A DNA stretch of 64,000 nt from NCBI RefSeq assembly GCF_019160155.1, contig NZ_JAFNIH010000006.1, positions 58,047 to 122,046 on the forward strand. The letters are read 5' to 3'. Origin of the DNA: Pinisolibacter aquiterrae (lineage in GTDB: Bacteria; Pseudomonadota; Alphaproteobacteria; Rhizobiales; Ancalomicrobiaceae). The notes under the pieces were generated by a model. That model was not told the DNA's origin and ran no database searches. It saw only the letters and a list, made by a program, of their open reading frames with translations. A program made the position numbers and the translations under genes. Below are positions 53,875-62,725 of this stretch, piece by piece (position 1 is the first letter of the stretch; each line of letters starts with the position of its first letter).

Positions 53875-54573
53875 ATGACGAAGCGCTTCGCAGTCCTTTC
53901 CGCCCTGCTTCTCGCCACCACGCTCGCCGCTCCGCCGACGACGGCGGAGGAGGCCAAGCCCGCCGATCCCTCGCAGAAGGAGAACGTCGCCCGCGACGCG
54001 GCGCCGTCGAAGACGCCGCTGCCGGTCGAGCAGCTCCATCTCTCCGAACAGCTCGCCGCCTATGGCCGCGCCAACAAGGATCCGCTGTCGCTGATCGTGG
54101 CGGCGCAGATCCGCTCCCAGGTCGGCGTCAAGGTGGTCGATCGCAAGCCCGACAATGCCGATGCGGTCGGCACCGCCTCGGCCGACGCCGGCGCCACCGT
54201 CGACGGCCTCTTGAACGAGGCGAAGTCGCTCGCCAAGAACGACAAGACCATCGTCGCGCTCGCCGACGACGTGAAGGCCTCCGCCACCAAGGGACGCGTC
54301 GGCGGCGGCATCGTCAGCCTCGGTCAGATCTCCGGGCGGACGATCCACAATCGCACCATGAACTTCCGTGGCGGGCAGGTCGCCGAGGTGGCGGCGGTCG
54401 GCATCGACTCCGACTCGGTGATGCTCGAGGTGTTCGACGAGGGCGGCCATCTGATCTGCCGCGATCACGATCCAGCCTATTGCCGCTTCAACCCGATCTG
54501 GACCGGCCCGTTCACCGTCAAGGTCCACAACAACGGCTCGAGCCTCGCCCACTACCGGCTCGAGACCAACTGA
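53875..54573 (+). CDS. Exported protein of unrecognised family, paralogue B
   Basis: The 232-residue product has a signal peptide with cleavage near APPTTA-EE. It repeats paralogue A in order: LSEQLAAYGRANKDPLSLIV, AAQIRSQVGV, ATKGRVGG, then a beta-rich end with VFDEGGHLICRDHDPAYCRF, NPIWTGPFTVKVHNNGSS and a C-terminal ETN (ATN in A). The two cysteines are conserved and may form a disulfide. CGGAGGT precedes the ATG. The 170 bases between the two genes show no dyad; a shared transcript or its own promoter are both possible. Confidence 0.8.
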   Translation: MTKRFAVLSALLLATTLAAPPTTAEEAKPADPSQKENVARDAAPSKTPLPVEQLHLSEQLAAYGRANKDPLSLIVAAQIRSQVGVKVVDRKPDNADAVGTASADAGATVDGLLNEAKSLAKNDKTIVALADDVKASATKGRVGGGIVSLGQISGRTIHNRTMNFRGGQVAEVAAVGIDSDSVMLEVFDEGGHLICRDHDPAYCRFNPIWTGPFTVKVHNNGSSLAHYRLETN

Positions 54574-54696
54574 GATCCGTCGCCGCGACGGCTCATGGCG
54601 GGTGGAGGCGCAAGCCTCCGCCCGCAAAGCCGTCCGCGGTGGGCGGGAGCGCACGACGAAGGGGCGCTCGCGCCCCCGAGTGTCGCGGGGGGCGCC

Positions 54697-55230
54697 TCAA
54701 CGGCAGGCGGCGAGCTTCCACAGGCCGTCGGGCGGGACGAAGCGGCGGGCGCCGGCGCTCCAGCCCCAAAAGGCGGGCGAGATCTCCGGCAGTTGCAGAT
54801 AGGCCGGGGCCTTCGGATCGCCGTCGTCCTCGACGTCGACCCGGCGCAGGTCCTCGCCGAAGAAGATCAGCCGCGAGCGCGGTTGGTCGTCGGTCTCCCT
54901 CGGCGGCTTCTTCGCCGTCGAAGCACCGAGGAAATAGGCCGTCGTTCCGCCGAAGCCGAGGGGACGGGCGATGCCGAAGTCGTAGGAGAGGGACTGCTTC
55001 TTCTCGACGATGCGGATCACCCGGGCCTCCTCGCCGGAGGGGAGGCTGCGACGCGGCAGGGTGACCTCGTAGTCGTTGTGGGCGCCGGCGTCGGCGCTCA
55101 TGTCGTCGTCGAAGTCGAGAGCGGTATAGACCGCGCGCGAGACGGGGCAGTCGAGGGCGAGCGCCGGCAGGGACGAGGCGAAGACGGCGGCCGCGAAGAC
55201 GGTGGCGCCGAGTGTGGGGAGAGGGGGCAT
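54697..55230 (-). CDS. Small exported protein, unknown function
   Basis: The 177-residue product has a signal peptide ending SLPALA-LD. The mature part includes FDDDMSADAGAHNDYEV and SRLIFFGEDLRRVDVED, and single cysteines near each end (LDCPVSRA and LAACR), which could pair. I do not recognise the family. GAGG precedes the ATG at 55228-55230. It diverges from the gene at 55397; the shared gap contains another ATGACG-N5-CGTCA dyad. Confidence 0.7.
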   Translation of the reverse strand: MPPLPTLGATVFAAAVFASSLPALALDCPVSRAVYTALDFDDDMSADAGAHNDYEVTLPRRSLPSGEEARVIRIVEKKQSLSYDFGIARPLGFGGTTAYFLGASTAKKPPRETDDQPRSRLIFFGEDLRRVDVEDDGDPKAPAYLQLPEISPAFWGWSAGARRFVPPDGLWKLAACR

Positions 55231-55310
55231 GGAGACCTCGCGAGGCAAGGGAGGGATCGTGCGCCTCAGCGTAACGACCGGCGCCGGCCGGGCAAGGGCG
55301 CTCGGCGCGG

Positions 55311-55327
55311 ATGACGGCATTCGTCAC
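55311..55327. promoter_or_regulatory. Third copy of the 17-bp dyad
   Basis: ATGACG-GCATT-CGTCAC differs from the perfect dyad only at the last base. It lies between the divergent genes ending their leaders at 55230 and 55397, the same kind of position as the tandem pair at 52890-52942. Confidence 0.65.
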
Positions 55328-55396
55328 GTGACCGGCGGGGGCGATCCGGTGTTCGATGGGCGCGGTCACGGAACCGGACCGGGGAGGTCGGTGGAG

Positions 55397-56950
55397 ATGA
55401 GGTCGGGTACGCGGAAGGCGCCATGGCGGCGGTGGGCGACGGGGGTGGTGGCGGCGATGATCGTCTCCACGGGTCCGGCGGCGGCCGACTGCTCGCTGTT
55501 GCTGCCCTCCTGCTGGACGGTGCGGGTCGATTCCACCTGCGCGGCGGCGCCGACCCGGGCCTGCGTCCTCGACATGCGGCTCCGGCTGCTCGATCGGCTG
55601 ATGAGCGCCGATCCGCAGGCGGCGCGCGAACTCTATTTCTCGGAGACCTTCGACATGGCGATCACCTCGCCGGAGCTCGGCGAACGCCGGCGGGTGGCGG
55701 CGCTGGCGGCGCGGCACGGGTTCCAGCCGAACCGTTTCGGTGAGGCGGTGAAGCTCTTCGCCGAGGCGCGCGCCGACTGGCGGACGCCGCTCGCGCGCGG
55801 CGACCTCGCCGGGGCGATCGCGGCGATCCCCGATCCCACCCTGTCGGTCTCCTATCAGTGGCTCGACGGCGTCGCCGACGCGATCTTCCGCGAGGCGCTG
55901 CGACGCGGCCGGGCCGGGGAGGTGCTCGACGCGATCGCCGCCGGCCGGATCGCCGGCTTCAATTGGCAGAGTTCGCGCGACAATCTCTTCGACCGCTGGT
56001 TCCGCCTGGTGCGTCGCGGCGATCCGGCGCTGGTGGAGCGGCTGATCGGCCTGGCGACGCCGGACCGGGCGCGGTCGATGCGGCTGGCGCTGGCGGCGAC
56101 GGCGGAGGATCCGGGCGCGACGGCCACGGTCCTGGCGCGCGATTTTCCGGCCCCGCCGACGGCCGAGGCGGATCGCAGCGAGGTGACCCGCGCGGTGTGG
56201 CGCGCCTACGATTTTCTCCGCGACGAACCGGCGGCGGTGCGGGAGCGGTTTCTCGACGCGCTGCCGCGCTTCATCGGGGTCGATTCCTCCGGTCCGACGC
56301 TCGACGATCCGGTCGGGCGCGGCGAGGTCGGGATCGTGCGCCGGCTGGTGGCGCGGTCGCTGCCCGACGAGGACGCCTCGGGGATCTATCTCTTCGCCCC
56401 GGGCCTGCGTTCGGAGACGATCGCGCGCTCGCTTCCCGAGCTCGATCCCCCGGATCGGCAGGCGGCGACCGGACTGATGATCGAGGCGGCGATCGCCGAG
56501 GGACATTGGGACCGGGCGGTGAAACTCCTGAACTCGCCCGACGGGATCGGGGGCCTCACCGGCGAGCGGGCGAATTCGATGCGGGCGCGTTCGCTCGCGG
56601 AGGCGGCGATCGCCGCCGGGCGGGGCAAGTCGGTCGAGAAGCTGCTCGCCTCCTTCGACCCGGACACGCGGGCGGCGGTGGTGGCGGCGGTCGGCAATCG
56701 CGCCGGCGCGGAGAAGCTGCTCGCGCTCCTCGACGAGGATCCGGTGCGCCTGACGCAAGGAACGGCCTTCGACGAGGTGGAGGACGGGATCCTCGAGGCG
56801 GCGTGGGATCTGGCGCAGACGCGCGGCGACTGCCGCGGCATGCTGACGGCGGCGCGCAACCGGACCGCCGAGCGGACGCAGATCGACCTCGCCCGAGATC
56901 TCGGGCGGGTCGCCTCCTGCCTCGCCGTCCGGGAGGAGAAGGCCCGATGA
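55397..56950 (+). CDS. Exported helical-repeat protein, unknown function
   Basis: The 517-residue product has a signal peptide ending near GPAAA-DC. An initial cysteine-rich segment (CSLLLPSCWTVRVDSTCAAA, then RACVLD) could hold disulfides. From about residue 55 it is a run of amphipathic helices of 30-40 residues with GDLAGAIAAI, GHWDRAVKLL and AGRGKSVEKLL, suggesting a TPR- or HEAT-like solenoid. No catalytic motif is visible. GGAGG precedes the ATG by nine bases. Its end overlaps the next gene by four bases. Confidence 0.75.
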   Translation: MRSGTRKAPWRRWATGVVAAMIVSTGPAAADCSLLLPSCWTVRVDSTCAAAPTRACVLDMRLRLLDRLMSADPQAARELYFSETFDMAITSPELGERRRVAALAARHGFQPNRFGEAVKLFAEARADWRTPLARGDLAGAIAAIPDPTLSVSYQWLDGVADAIFREALRRGRAGEVLDAIAAGRIAGFNWQSSRDNLFDRWFRLVRRGDPALVERLIGLATPDRARSMRLALAATAEDPGATATVLARDFPAPPTAEADRSEVTRAVWRAYDFLRDEPAAVRERFLDALPRFIGVDSSGPTLDDPVGRGEVGIVRRLVARSLPDEDASGIYLFAPGLRSETIARSLPELDPPDRQAATGLMIEAAIAEGHWDRAVKLLNSPDGIGGLTGERANSMRARSLAEAAIAAGRGKSVEKLLASFDPDTRAAVVAAVGNRAGAEKLLALLDEDPVRLTQGTAFDEVEDGILEAAWDLAQTRGDCRGMLTAARNRTAERTQIDLARDLGRVASCLAVREEKAR

Positions 56951-58725
56951 CCCGTTCGATCTCGTCCCGCGCCCTTCACGCTTCGCGCCTCGTGCTGGCG
57001 GCGTTGCTCGTCTCCGCCTCGTGGGCGGGGCCGGCGCCCGCGGCAGAGACCGCGAAGTCCACGAAGGCCCGAGCTGCGGCGGTTCTCGGCGCCGATCGTC
57101 TGGGGCTCGCGTTCCGCGATCTGCCGCCGGAATGGGATCCGGCGCGGCGCGGCGATTTCGCCTTCGTGCCGCAGGTCGATGCCGAGCACGTGGCGGCGGT
57201 CACGGCGACGCGGGTGATCGCGGCCGAGGCGGAAGCGATCGGCGACCGCGACACGGCGCTGGCGGCGACGATGATCGGCGCGCACATCCTGCGCATCCAC
57301 GAAGTCCCTCAGGCGCGCGATCTGCTTGAGACGGCGATCGCGGCGGCGACGCGGGCGGGGTGGCGTGATCGCGAGATGCGCACGGCCCTGCACGATCTCG
57401 CGGTGATTCTGACGGTGGGCGGGGATCCGGGCGCGGCGCGGCTCGAGAAACGGGCGAGCGTCTGTCCGCGTCCTTGCGCGAGCGATCGGCCGACGCGGCT
57501 CTATGCGCTCGGCCGCAAGGCGGTCGCCGCGGCGTCGGGCGAGGATGTTCCGGTCGGCGAGCGGCTGAAGGCGCTGAAGGTGGTGCGGCCGTGGCTGCGC
57601 GACACGCTCGGGGCAGGTTCGCCGTGGTACCGGATCTATCTCGGCGCGCATGCGGCGGAGTTCGAGGACGTGCGTCCCTTCACCGCGATCGATCTCGCCC
57701 GCGAGCAACTGGCGGACGTCACCGATCCGGCGGCGCGGGCGGAGCGGGTCGCGGCACTCTCCTCTTCGTTGCGGCGGGCGGGCGATTATCGGGAGGCGGC
57801 GGAGCGCGCGGCCGAGGCGGCGGCGCTGTGGACGTCGCTCGGCAAGGACGGCGACGCGCGGCTCGCGCGCTGGGACGAGGTCATGGCGCGGCTGCGGCTC
57901 GGCGACGGCACCGCGCGCGACGGTTTGAAGGCGATGGCGCCGGATCTGCTGGCGACGCTGATCGCCGTCGACGACGTCTCGCTCCTGCGCGCGCTCGCCT
58001 ACGATCTGGTCGGGTCGCATCTGTGGGCGGAGGCCGATCCGGTGCTCGAGGCGGTCGTGGCGCGCGCCGAGGGGCTCTGGGGGGCGGGACAATATCTGCG
58101 CGGGGCCGCCTTGGCCGGACGGGCGCGGATCGCGCTCAGGGCGGGCCGGTTCGAGGCGGCGGAAGCCTTCCTCGATCAGGCCGAGGCGGCGGCGCCGAAG
58201 ATCGCGACGCCCACCCACGGCGTCCTGCGCATCGGCCTTCTCGCCGAGCGGGCGGCGCTGCGGGAGGCGGAGGGCCGGCGCGAGGACGCGGCGCGGTTGC
58301 GAGCGGAGGCGGCGCGGGCCGCGACGGCGCCGGTCGAGGAAGAGCCACCCTCCTTCGTGATCGGGGCGATGACGCAACTCAGGGATCTCGGCGGCATCGA
58401 CGGCGGCGGCGTGATCGCGGAGATCGCCGCGGGCCAGATCGACGGCGAGACGAGTGAACGGCCGAGCTATCGGACCGCCCAGGATCTCTGGCAGATCGCC
58501 TATGCGCTGGCGCTCTCCGGCAAGGCGGAACCGGCGTTCCAACGGATGACGCGGGCGGCGGCGATCGCGGTGCGTCATTCCTTCGAGAGCGTCGACGACA
58601 CCGACGGCGGCTCGCTGCAGTTGATGCGGCGCGATCGCTGGCGCTATCTCCTCTTCGTCGACATCGCCTGGAGCGCGGCGAAGAAGCGGCCGCCGGAGGA
58701 GATGACGGTGCCGGCTCGCTATTGA
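56947..58725 (+). CDS. Exported TPR-like protein, unknown function
   Basis: The 592-residue product has a signal peptide ending GPAPAA-ET. Most of it consists of helix pairs of TPR type, for example LRRAGDYREAAERAAEAAAL (about 275-295), LRAGRFEAAEAFLDQAEAAA (about 395-415) and REAEGRREDAARLRAEA. The pairs WYRIYLGAHAAEFED and LMRRDRWRYLLFVDIAW are unassigned. It is translationally coupled to the gene before it (ATGA). CHAT proteins usually carry TPRs in the same chain; here an exported TPR protein is encoded in the same cluster as an exported CHAT protein that lacks them. A partnership is inference. Confidence 0.75.
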   Translation: MTRSISSRALHASRLVLAALLVSASWAGPAPAAETAKSTKARAAAVLGADRLGLAFRDLPPEWDPARRGDFAFVPQVDAEHVAAVTATRVIAAEAEAIGDRDTALAATMIGAHILRIHEVPQARDLLETAIAAATRAGWRDREMRTALHDLAVILTVGGDPGAARLEKRASVCPRPCASDRPTRLYALGRKAVAAASGEDVPVGERLKALKVVRPWLRDTLGAGSPWYRIYLGAHAAEFEDVRPFTAIDLAREQLADVTDPAARAERVAALSSSLRRAGDYREAAERAAEAAALWTSLGKDGDARLARWDEVMARLRLGDGTARDGLKAMAPDLLATLIAVDDVSLLRALAYDLVGSHLWAEADPVLEAVVARAEGLWGAGQYLRGAALAGRARIALRAGRFEAAEAFLDQAEAAAPKIATPTHGVLRIGLLAERAALREAEGRREDAARLRAEAARAATAPVEEEPPSFVIGAMTQLRDLGGIDGGGVIAEIAAGQIDGETSERPSYRTAQDLWQIAYALALSGKAEPAFQRMTRAAAIAVRHSFESVDDTDGGSLQLMRRDRWRYLLFVDIAWSAAKKRPPEEMTVPARY

Positions 58726-58807
58726 GGTCCTGCGACACGATCCGCCTTCGTCTCGTCGCGCGATGCGTCTAGACTCGCGCCGAACCGACGAATCGGAGAC
58801 GAGCGCG

Positions 58808-60022
58808 ATGGTTGCGAAGCGAAATGTTCCTCGATCGATCCTCGCCGCGGCGATGATCCTGGCCTCCACCGGCGCGGTGCTCGCCGAGGTGCCGTGCCGG
58901 ACCAGCGGGTCGTTCGAGCAATGGCTCCAGGGCGTGCGCCGCGACGCGGCCGCGCAGGGGATTTCGCAGCGCGCGATCGAGGCGGGTCTCGCCGGGGTCG
59001 CCTATGATCCGGCGATCATCAAGCGCGATCACGGCCAGGGCGTGTTCCAGCAGAGCTTCCTCCAATTCTCCGACCGCATGGTCTCCTCGGACCGGATGTC
59101 GCGGGGGCCGCGTCTCCTGCGCCAACACGCCGACCTCTTCCGGCGGATCGAGGCGCAGTACGGTGTGCCCGGCGCGGTGCTGGTCGCCTTCTGGGGGCTC
59201 GAGACCGATTTCGGCTCGGACATGGGCAAATATCGCGCCCCGAATTCGGTGGCGACGCTCGCCTACGACTGCCGCCGGGCCGAGATGTTCCGCGCCGAGC
59301 TGATGGGGCTCCTGAAGGTCGTCGATCGCGGGGATCTCCAGCCGCGCGAGATGATCGGCGACTGGGCCGGCGAACTCGGCCATCTGATGTTCTCGCCGCA
59401 CGACTATGCCCGTTACGGCGTCGACGCCGACGGCGACGGGCGGGCCGACGTGATCCATTCGCTGCCCGACGCCATGGCCTCGGGGGCGAATTTCCTGAAG
59501 GCGCTGGGCTGGCGGCGCGGCGAGCCCTGGCTCGAGAGCGTCCAGGCGCCGGCCGACATGGACTGGTCGAAGGCCGATGCTTCCGTGCGCGCCTCGCGCG
59601 CCGACTGGGCGGCGGTCGGGGTGCGCAAGTCCGACGGCTCGGCGCTGGCGCGGGGCGGGCCGGAGGCCTGGCTGTGGCTGCCGATGGGGCGCGAGGGGCC
59701 GGCCTTCCTCGCCTATCCCAATTTCGACGCCTATCTCGGCTGGAACAAGGCGATGGTCTACGCGACCACGGCCGCCTATTACGCCGCCCGTCTCGACGGG
59801 GCGCCGCCGCTCGCGCGCGGTCGCGGCAAGGTCGTGACGCTCTCGACCGAGGAGGTCAAGCGGCTGCAGACGCTTCTGGCGCGGCGCGGTTTCTCCGACG
59901 AGGAGCCGGACGGACGGATCGGTTCGGCGACCCGTGCCGCCACCCGCAAGGCGCAGATGGCGCTCGGGTTGCCGGCCGACGCCTATCCGGACGCGGCGCT
60001 GATCGCGGCCCTGTCGCGGTGA
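58808..60022 (+). CDS. Lytic murein transglycosylase, MltB family
   Basis: The 404-residue product has a signal peptide ending TGAVLA-EV. The SLT_2 domain (about 35-330) has the catalytic E132 in FWGLETDFGSDMG and IGDWAGELGHLMFSPHDY. A peptidoglycan-binding type-1 domain follows (about 340-404) with LQTLLARRGFSDEEPDGRIG. It cleaves glycan strands with 1,6-anhydro formation. This variant keeps a signal without lipobox, so it is soluble in the periplasm. It is followed directly by cysQ (GTGA overlap). Confidence 0.92.
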   Translation: MVAKRNVPRSILAAAMILASTGAVLAEVPCRTSGSFEQWLQGVRRDAAAQGISQRAIEAGLAGVAYDPAIIKRDHGQGVFQQSFLQFSDRMVSSDRMSRGPRLLRQHADLFRRIEAQYGVPGAVLVAFWGLETDFGSDMGKYRAPNSVATLAYDCRRAEMFRAELMGLLKVVDRGDLQPREMIGDWAGELGHLMFSPHDYARYGVDADGDGRADVIHSLPDAMASGANFLKALGWRRGEPWLESVQAPADMDWSKADASVRASRADWAAVGVRKSDGSALARGGPEAWLWLPMGREGPAFLAYPNFDAYLGWNKAMVYATTAAYYAARLDGAPPLARGRGKVVTLSTEEVKRLQTLLARRGFSDEEPDGRIGSATRAATRKAQMALGLPADAYPDAALIAALSR

Positions 60023-60870
60023 CGGCGATGCGGGCGCGCGCCGACGTTCTGGAGCCGCTGATCGCGACGGCGCTGACCGCCGGCCGGGCGATCCTGGAGA
60101 TCGCGGCCGGCGACGTCGGGGCGACCTTCAAGTCCGACCGGAGCCCGGTGACGCTCGCAGACGCGCGCGCGGAGGCGATCATTCTCGCCGAACTCGCCCT
60201 CGATTTTCCCGGCGTCCCGGTGGTGGCGGAGGAAGCGGTGGCGGCCGGGCACATGCCGGCGACGCTCGGCAGGCACTTCTTCCTGGTCGATCCGCTCGAC
60301 GGCACCCGCGAGTTTCTCTCCGGCAACGGCGAATACACGGTCAACATCGCGCTGATCGAGGCGGGCTCTCCGATCGCCGGCGTGGTTCTGGCGCCGGCGC
60401 TCGGCGAGATCTTCGCCGGGCGGGTCGGCGAGGGCGCGCGCGCCGGGCGGATCGCCGAGGACGGGGCGATCGACTGGCGGCCGATCGGGGTGCGGGCGAC
60501 CGCGCCCGAGGTGCCGCTCGTCCTCGCCAGTCGCAGCCATTGCGGCGCGGAGACCGAGGTCTTTCTCGAGCGGCTCGGCCGGCACGAGCGCATCGCCGCC
60601 GGCTCCTCGCTCAAATTCGCGCGGCTGGCCGAAGGCGCCGCCGACCTCTATCCGCGCCTCGGCCGGACCATGGAATGGGACTCGGCGGCGGGCGAGGCGG
60701 TGTTGCGGGCGGCGGGCGGCGCGGTGGTCGGCATCGACGGGCATCCGCTCGCCTACGGCCGGCGCGATCGCGGCTTCGCCCATCCGTGGTTCCTCGCCTA
60801 TGGCGATCCGGCGATCGGGGCGCGGGCGCTCGCGACGATCGGTCCGATCGCGGCGGCGACGTCGGGGTGA
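60019..60870 (+). CDS. cysQ: 3'(2'),5'-bisphosphate nucleotidase
   Basis: The 283-residue product is an inositol-monophosphatase-fold enzyme that removes the 3'-phosphate of PAP left by sulfate activation. The metal-binding residues are in VVAEEAVAAG, DPLDGTREFLSGNGEYTVN and EWDSAAGEAVLRAAGG. It completes the pathway begun by cysD and cysNC at 6.3-9.1 kb. The GTG in the overlap with the transglycosylase gene gives MTAMRAR; an ATG three codons later is also possible. Confidence 0.93.
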   Translation: MTAMRARADVLEPLIATALTAGRAILEIAAGDVGATFKSDRSPVTLADARAEAIILAELALDFPGVPVVAEEAVAAGHMPATLGRHFFLVDPLDGTREFLSGNGEYTVNIALIEAGSPIAGVVLAPALGEIFAGRVGEGARAGRIAEDGAIDWRPIGVRATAPEVPLVLASRSHCGAETEVFLERLGRHERIAAGSSLKFARLAEGAADLYPRLGRTMEWDSAAGEAVLRAAGGAVVGIDGHPLAYGRRDRGFAHPWFLAYGDPAIGARALATIGPIAAATSG

Positions 60871-60949
60871 GGGGAGCGTTTCGCGGCGTCGATGCCCATG
60901 CTATCAGCGGGCACCGAGGCGGGCGGACGCAGCAGGAGACGCCGACGAG

Positions 60950-61513
60950 ATGAGCGCAGCGACGATCGAACCGCGGTCGATCCCGAACGAGGGGCGGGCG
61001 CGTCCCGCCGTGTTCTTCGATCGCGACGGGGTGCTCAACGTCGATCACGGCTATATCGGCACCATCGATCGGTTCGAGTGGACGCCGGGCGCGCGCGAGG
61101 CGGTCAAGCTCGCCAACGAGCGCGGCTTCCTCGTCTTCGTCGTCACCAATCAGTCGGGGATCGCGCGGGGCTACTATTCGGAGGCCGATCACGCCACGCT
61201 CTCCGCCCATATCGATCGCGATCTCGCGGTGATCGGCGCGCATATCGACGATCAGCGCTATTGCCCTCATCTGCCCGACGCGACGGTCGAGGCCTATCGC
61301 CGCGACAGCGACTGGCGCAAGCCGGGGCCGGGGATGTTGCTCGATCTGATGGCCCATTGGCCGGTCGACCGGGCGGCGAGCCTGATGATCGGCGACAAGC
61401 CGAGCGACCTCGAGGCGGCGCGGGCGGCCGGTATCGCCGGGCATTTCTTCACCGGCGGCGATCTCCTCGCCTTCGCCGAACCGTTGTTGCGGCGGGTCGA
61501 GGTGGCGTCATGA
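60950..61513 (+). CDS. HAD-IIIA phosphatase, GmhB-like
   Basis: The 187-residue product has the HAD motifs FFDRDGVLN, VTNQSG, and GDKPSD. It resembles D-glycero-D-manno-heptose-1,7-bisphosphate 7-phosphatase. The zinc loop of GmhB, C-x-H...C-x-C, is only half kept: YCPHLPD has the first cysteine and histidine, but the second pair is replaced by S and W in DSDWRKPGPGM. Thus the sugar-phosphate substrate may differ. It overlaps the epimerase gene by four bases, so both probably act on the same sugar pathway. Confidence 0.85.
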   Translation: MSAATIEPRSIPNEGRARPAVFFDRDGVLNVDHGYIGTIDRFEWTPGAREAVKLANERGFLVFVVTNQSGIARGYYSEADHATLSAHIDRDLAVIGAHIDDQRYCPHLPDATVEAYRRDSDWRKPGPGMLLDLMAHWPVDRAASLMIGDKPSDLEAARAAGIAGHFFTGGDLLAFAEPLLRRVEVAS

Positions 61514-62706
61514 GCGATCGGAACGGCGACCTCGAGCGCGCGCGGACGGCGGCGCGGACGGACTACGAGATCCTGCGGCGCTGGTTCGTCGACGAGGCGC
61601 TGCCGCTCTGGGCGCGGGTCGGCGTCGATCCGGCCGGTGGGTTCTTCGAGAAGCTCGATCGATCGGGCGTGCCGATCGAGGAGGCGCGGCGCACGCGCGT
61701 GGTCGGGCGCCAGATCTTCGTCTTCGCCACCGCCGCGCGCCTCGGGTGGCGTGGGCCCTCGGCGGACTTGGTCGCGCACGGCCTCGCATGGTTTCGCCGC
61801 GCCTGTCTCACGCCGGAAGGGACGGTCCATTCCACCGCGCGGCCGGACGGAACGCCGGAGAAGACGGCGTTCGATCTCTACGATCACGCCTTCGCGCTCT
61901 TCGGTCTTTCCGCCGCCTTCGTCGCGACCGGCGACCCCGAGCTCGCCGCGACGGCGGAGCGCATGCGCGAGGCGATGAAGGCGGGATGGGGTCATCCGGT
62001 CGTCGGGTTCGAGGCGGCGCGGCCGCGTCGCCTGCCGCTCGAGGCCAATCCGCACATGCACGTCTTCGAGGCGGCCGAGGCCTGGGCGGCGGCGCTTCCG
62101 CCCGAGGCGGCGGCGCCCTGGATCGCGCTCGGCGACGAGATCGCCGGATTGGCGCTCGATCGGTTCATCGATCCGGTCTCCGGCGCCTTGCGCGAATTCT
62201 ACGACGGCGATTGGCGGCCGATGCCGGGAGACGCGGGGCGTCTGGTCGAGCCGGGGCATCAGTTCGAATGGGCCTGGCTGTTGATCCGCTGGGGACGATC
62301 GCGGGGGAACGCCCGCGCGATCGCGGCGGCGCGACGGTTGGTCGCGCTCGCCGAGAGCCATGGCGTCGATGCCGGGCGCGGCGTGGCGATCGGCGAATTG
62401 TGGGACGATCTCTCGGTGAAGAGCGCGGCTACGCGGGTGTGGCCGCAGACCGAGCGGATCAAGGCCTGGCTGGCGATGGCGACGCTCGCCGAGGACGACG
62501 GCGCCCGCGCCGAGGCCTTCTCGATGGTCGCGACGGCGGCACGCGGGTTGCGGCGTTTCCTCGATCCGAGCGCGCCCGGGCTCTGGCACGAGCGGATGGC
62601 GGCGGACGGGACGTTCCTCGACGAACCGGCGCCGGCGTCGAGCCTCTATCACATCGCCTGCGCGCTGGCGGAAATGCAGGCCGCGCCGCTCGCTCTGCCC
62701 GCGTGA
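61510..62706 (+). CDS. AGE-family sugar epimerase/isomerase
   Basis: The 398-residue product is an (alpha/alpha)6-barrel protein of the N-acylglucosamine 2-epimerase family. VVGRQIFVFATAARLGW, FDLYDHAFALFGLSAAFVATG, NPHMHVFEAAEAW, EPGHQFEWAWLL and WPQTERIKAWL carry the conserved histidines and glutamates of the active site. Candidates are mannose-6-phosphate isomerase-like or N-acylglucosamine epimerase activity; the coupling to a heptose-type HAD phosphatase suggests surface-polysaccharide sugar supply. Substrate not decided. Confidence 0.88.
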   Translation: MSDRNGDLERARTAARTDYEILRRWFVDEALPLWARVGVDPAGGFFEKLDRSGVPIEEARRTRVVGRQIFVFATAARLGWRGPSADLVAHGLAWFRRACLTPEGTVHSTARPDGTPEKTAFDLYDHAFALFGLSAAFVATGDPELAATAERMREAMKAGWGHPVVGFEAARPRRLPLEANPHMHVFEAAEAWAAALPPEAAAPWIALGDEIAGLALDRFIDPVSGALREFYDGDWRPMPGDAGRLVEPGHQFEWAWLLIRWGRSRGNARAIAAARRLVALAESHGVDAGRGVAIGELWDDLSVKSAATRVWPQTERIKAWLAMATLAEDDGARAEAFSMVATAARGLRRFLDPSAPGLWHERMAADGTFLDEPAPASSLYHIACALAEMQAAPLALPA

Positions 62707-62725
62707 GGCGCGGCGGGCGGCGGGA

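Noticed and set aside
43524..60022. Mobile defence island
   Set aside because: No integrase, transposase, att-like repeats, restriction, CRISPR or toxin-antitoxin genes were seen, and the base composition equals that of the flanks.
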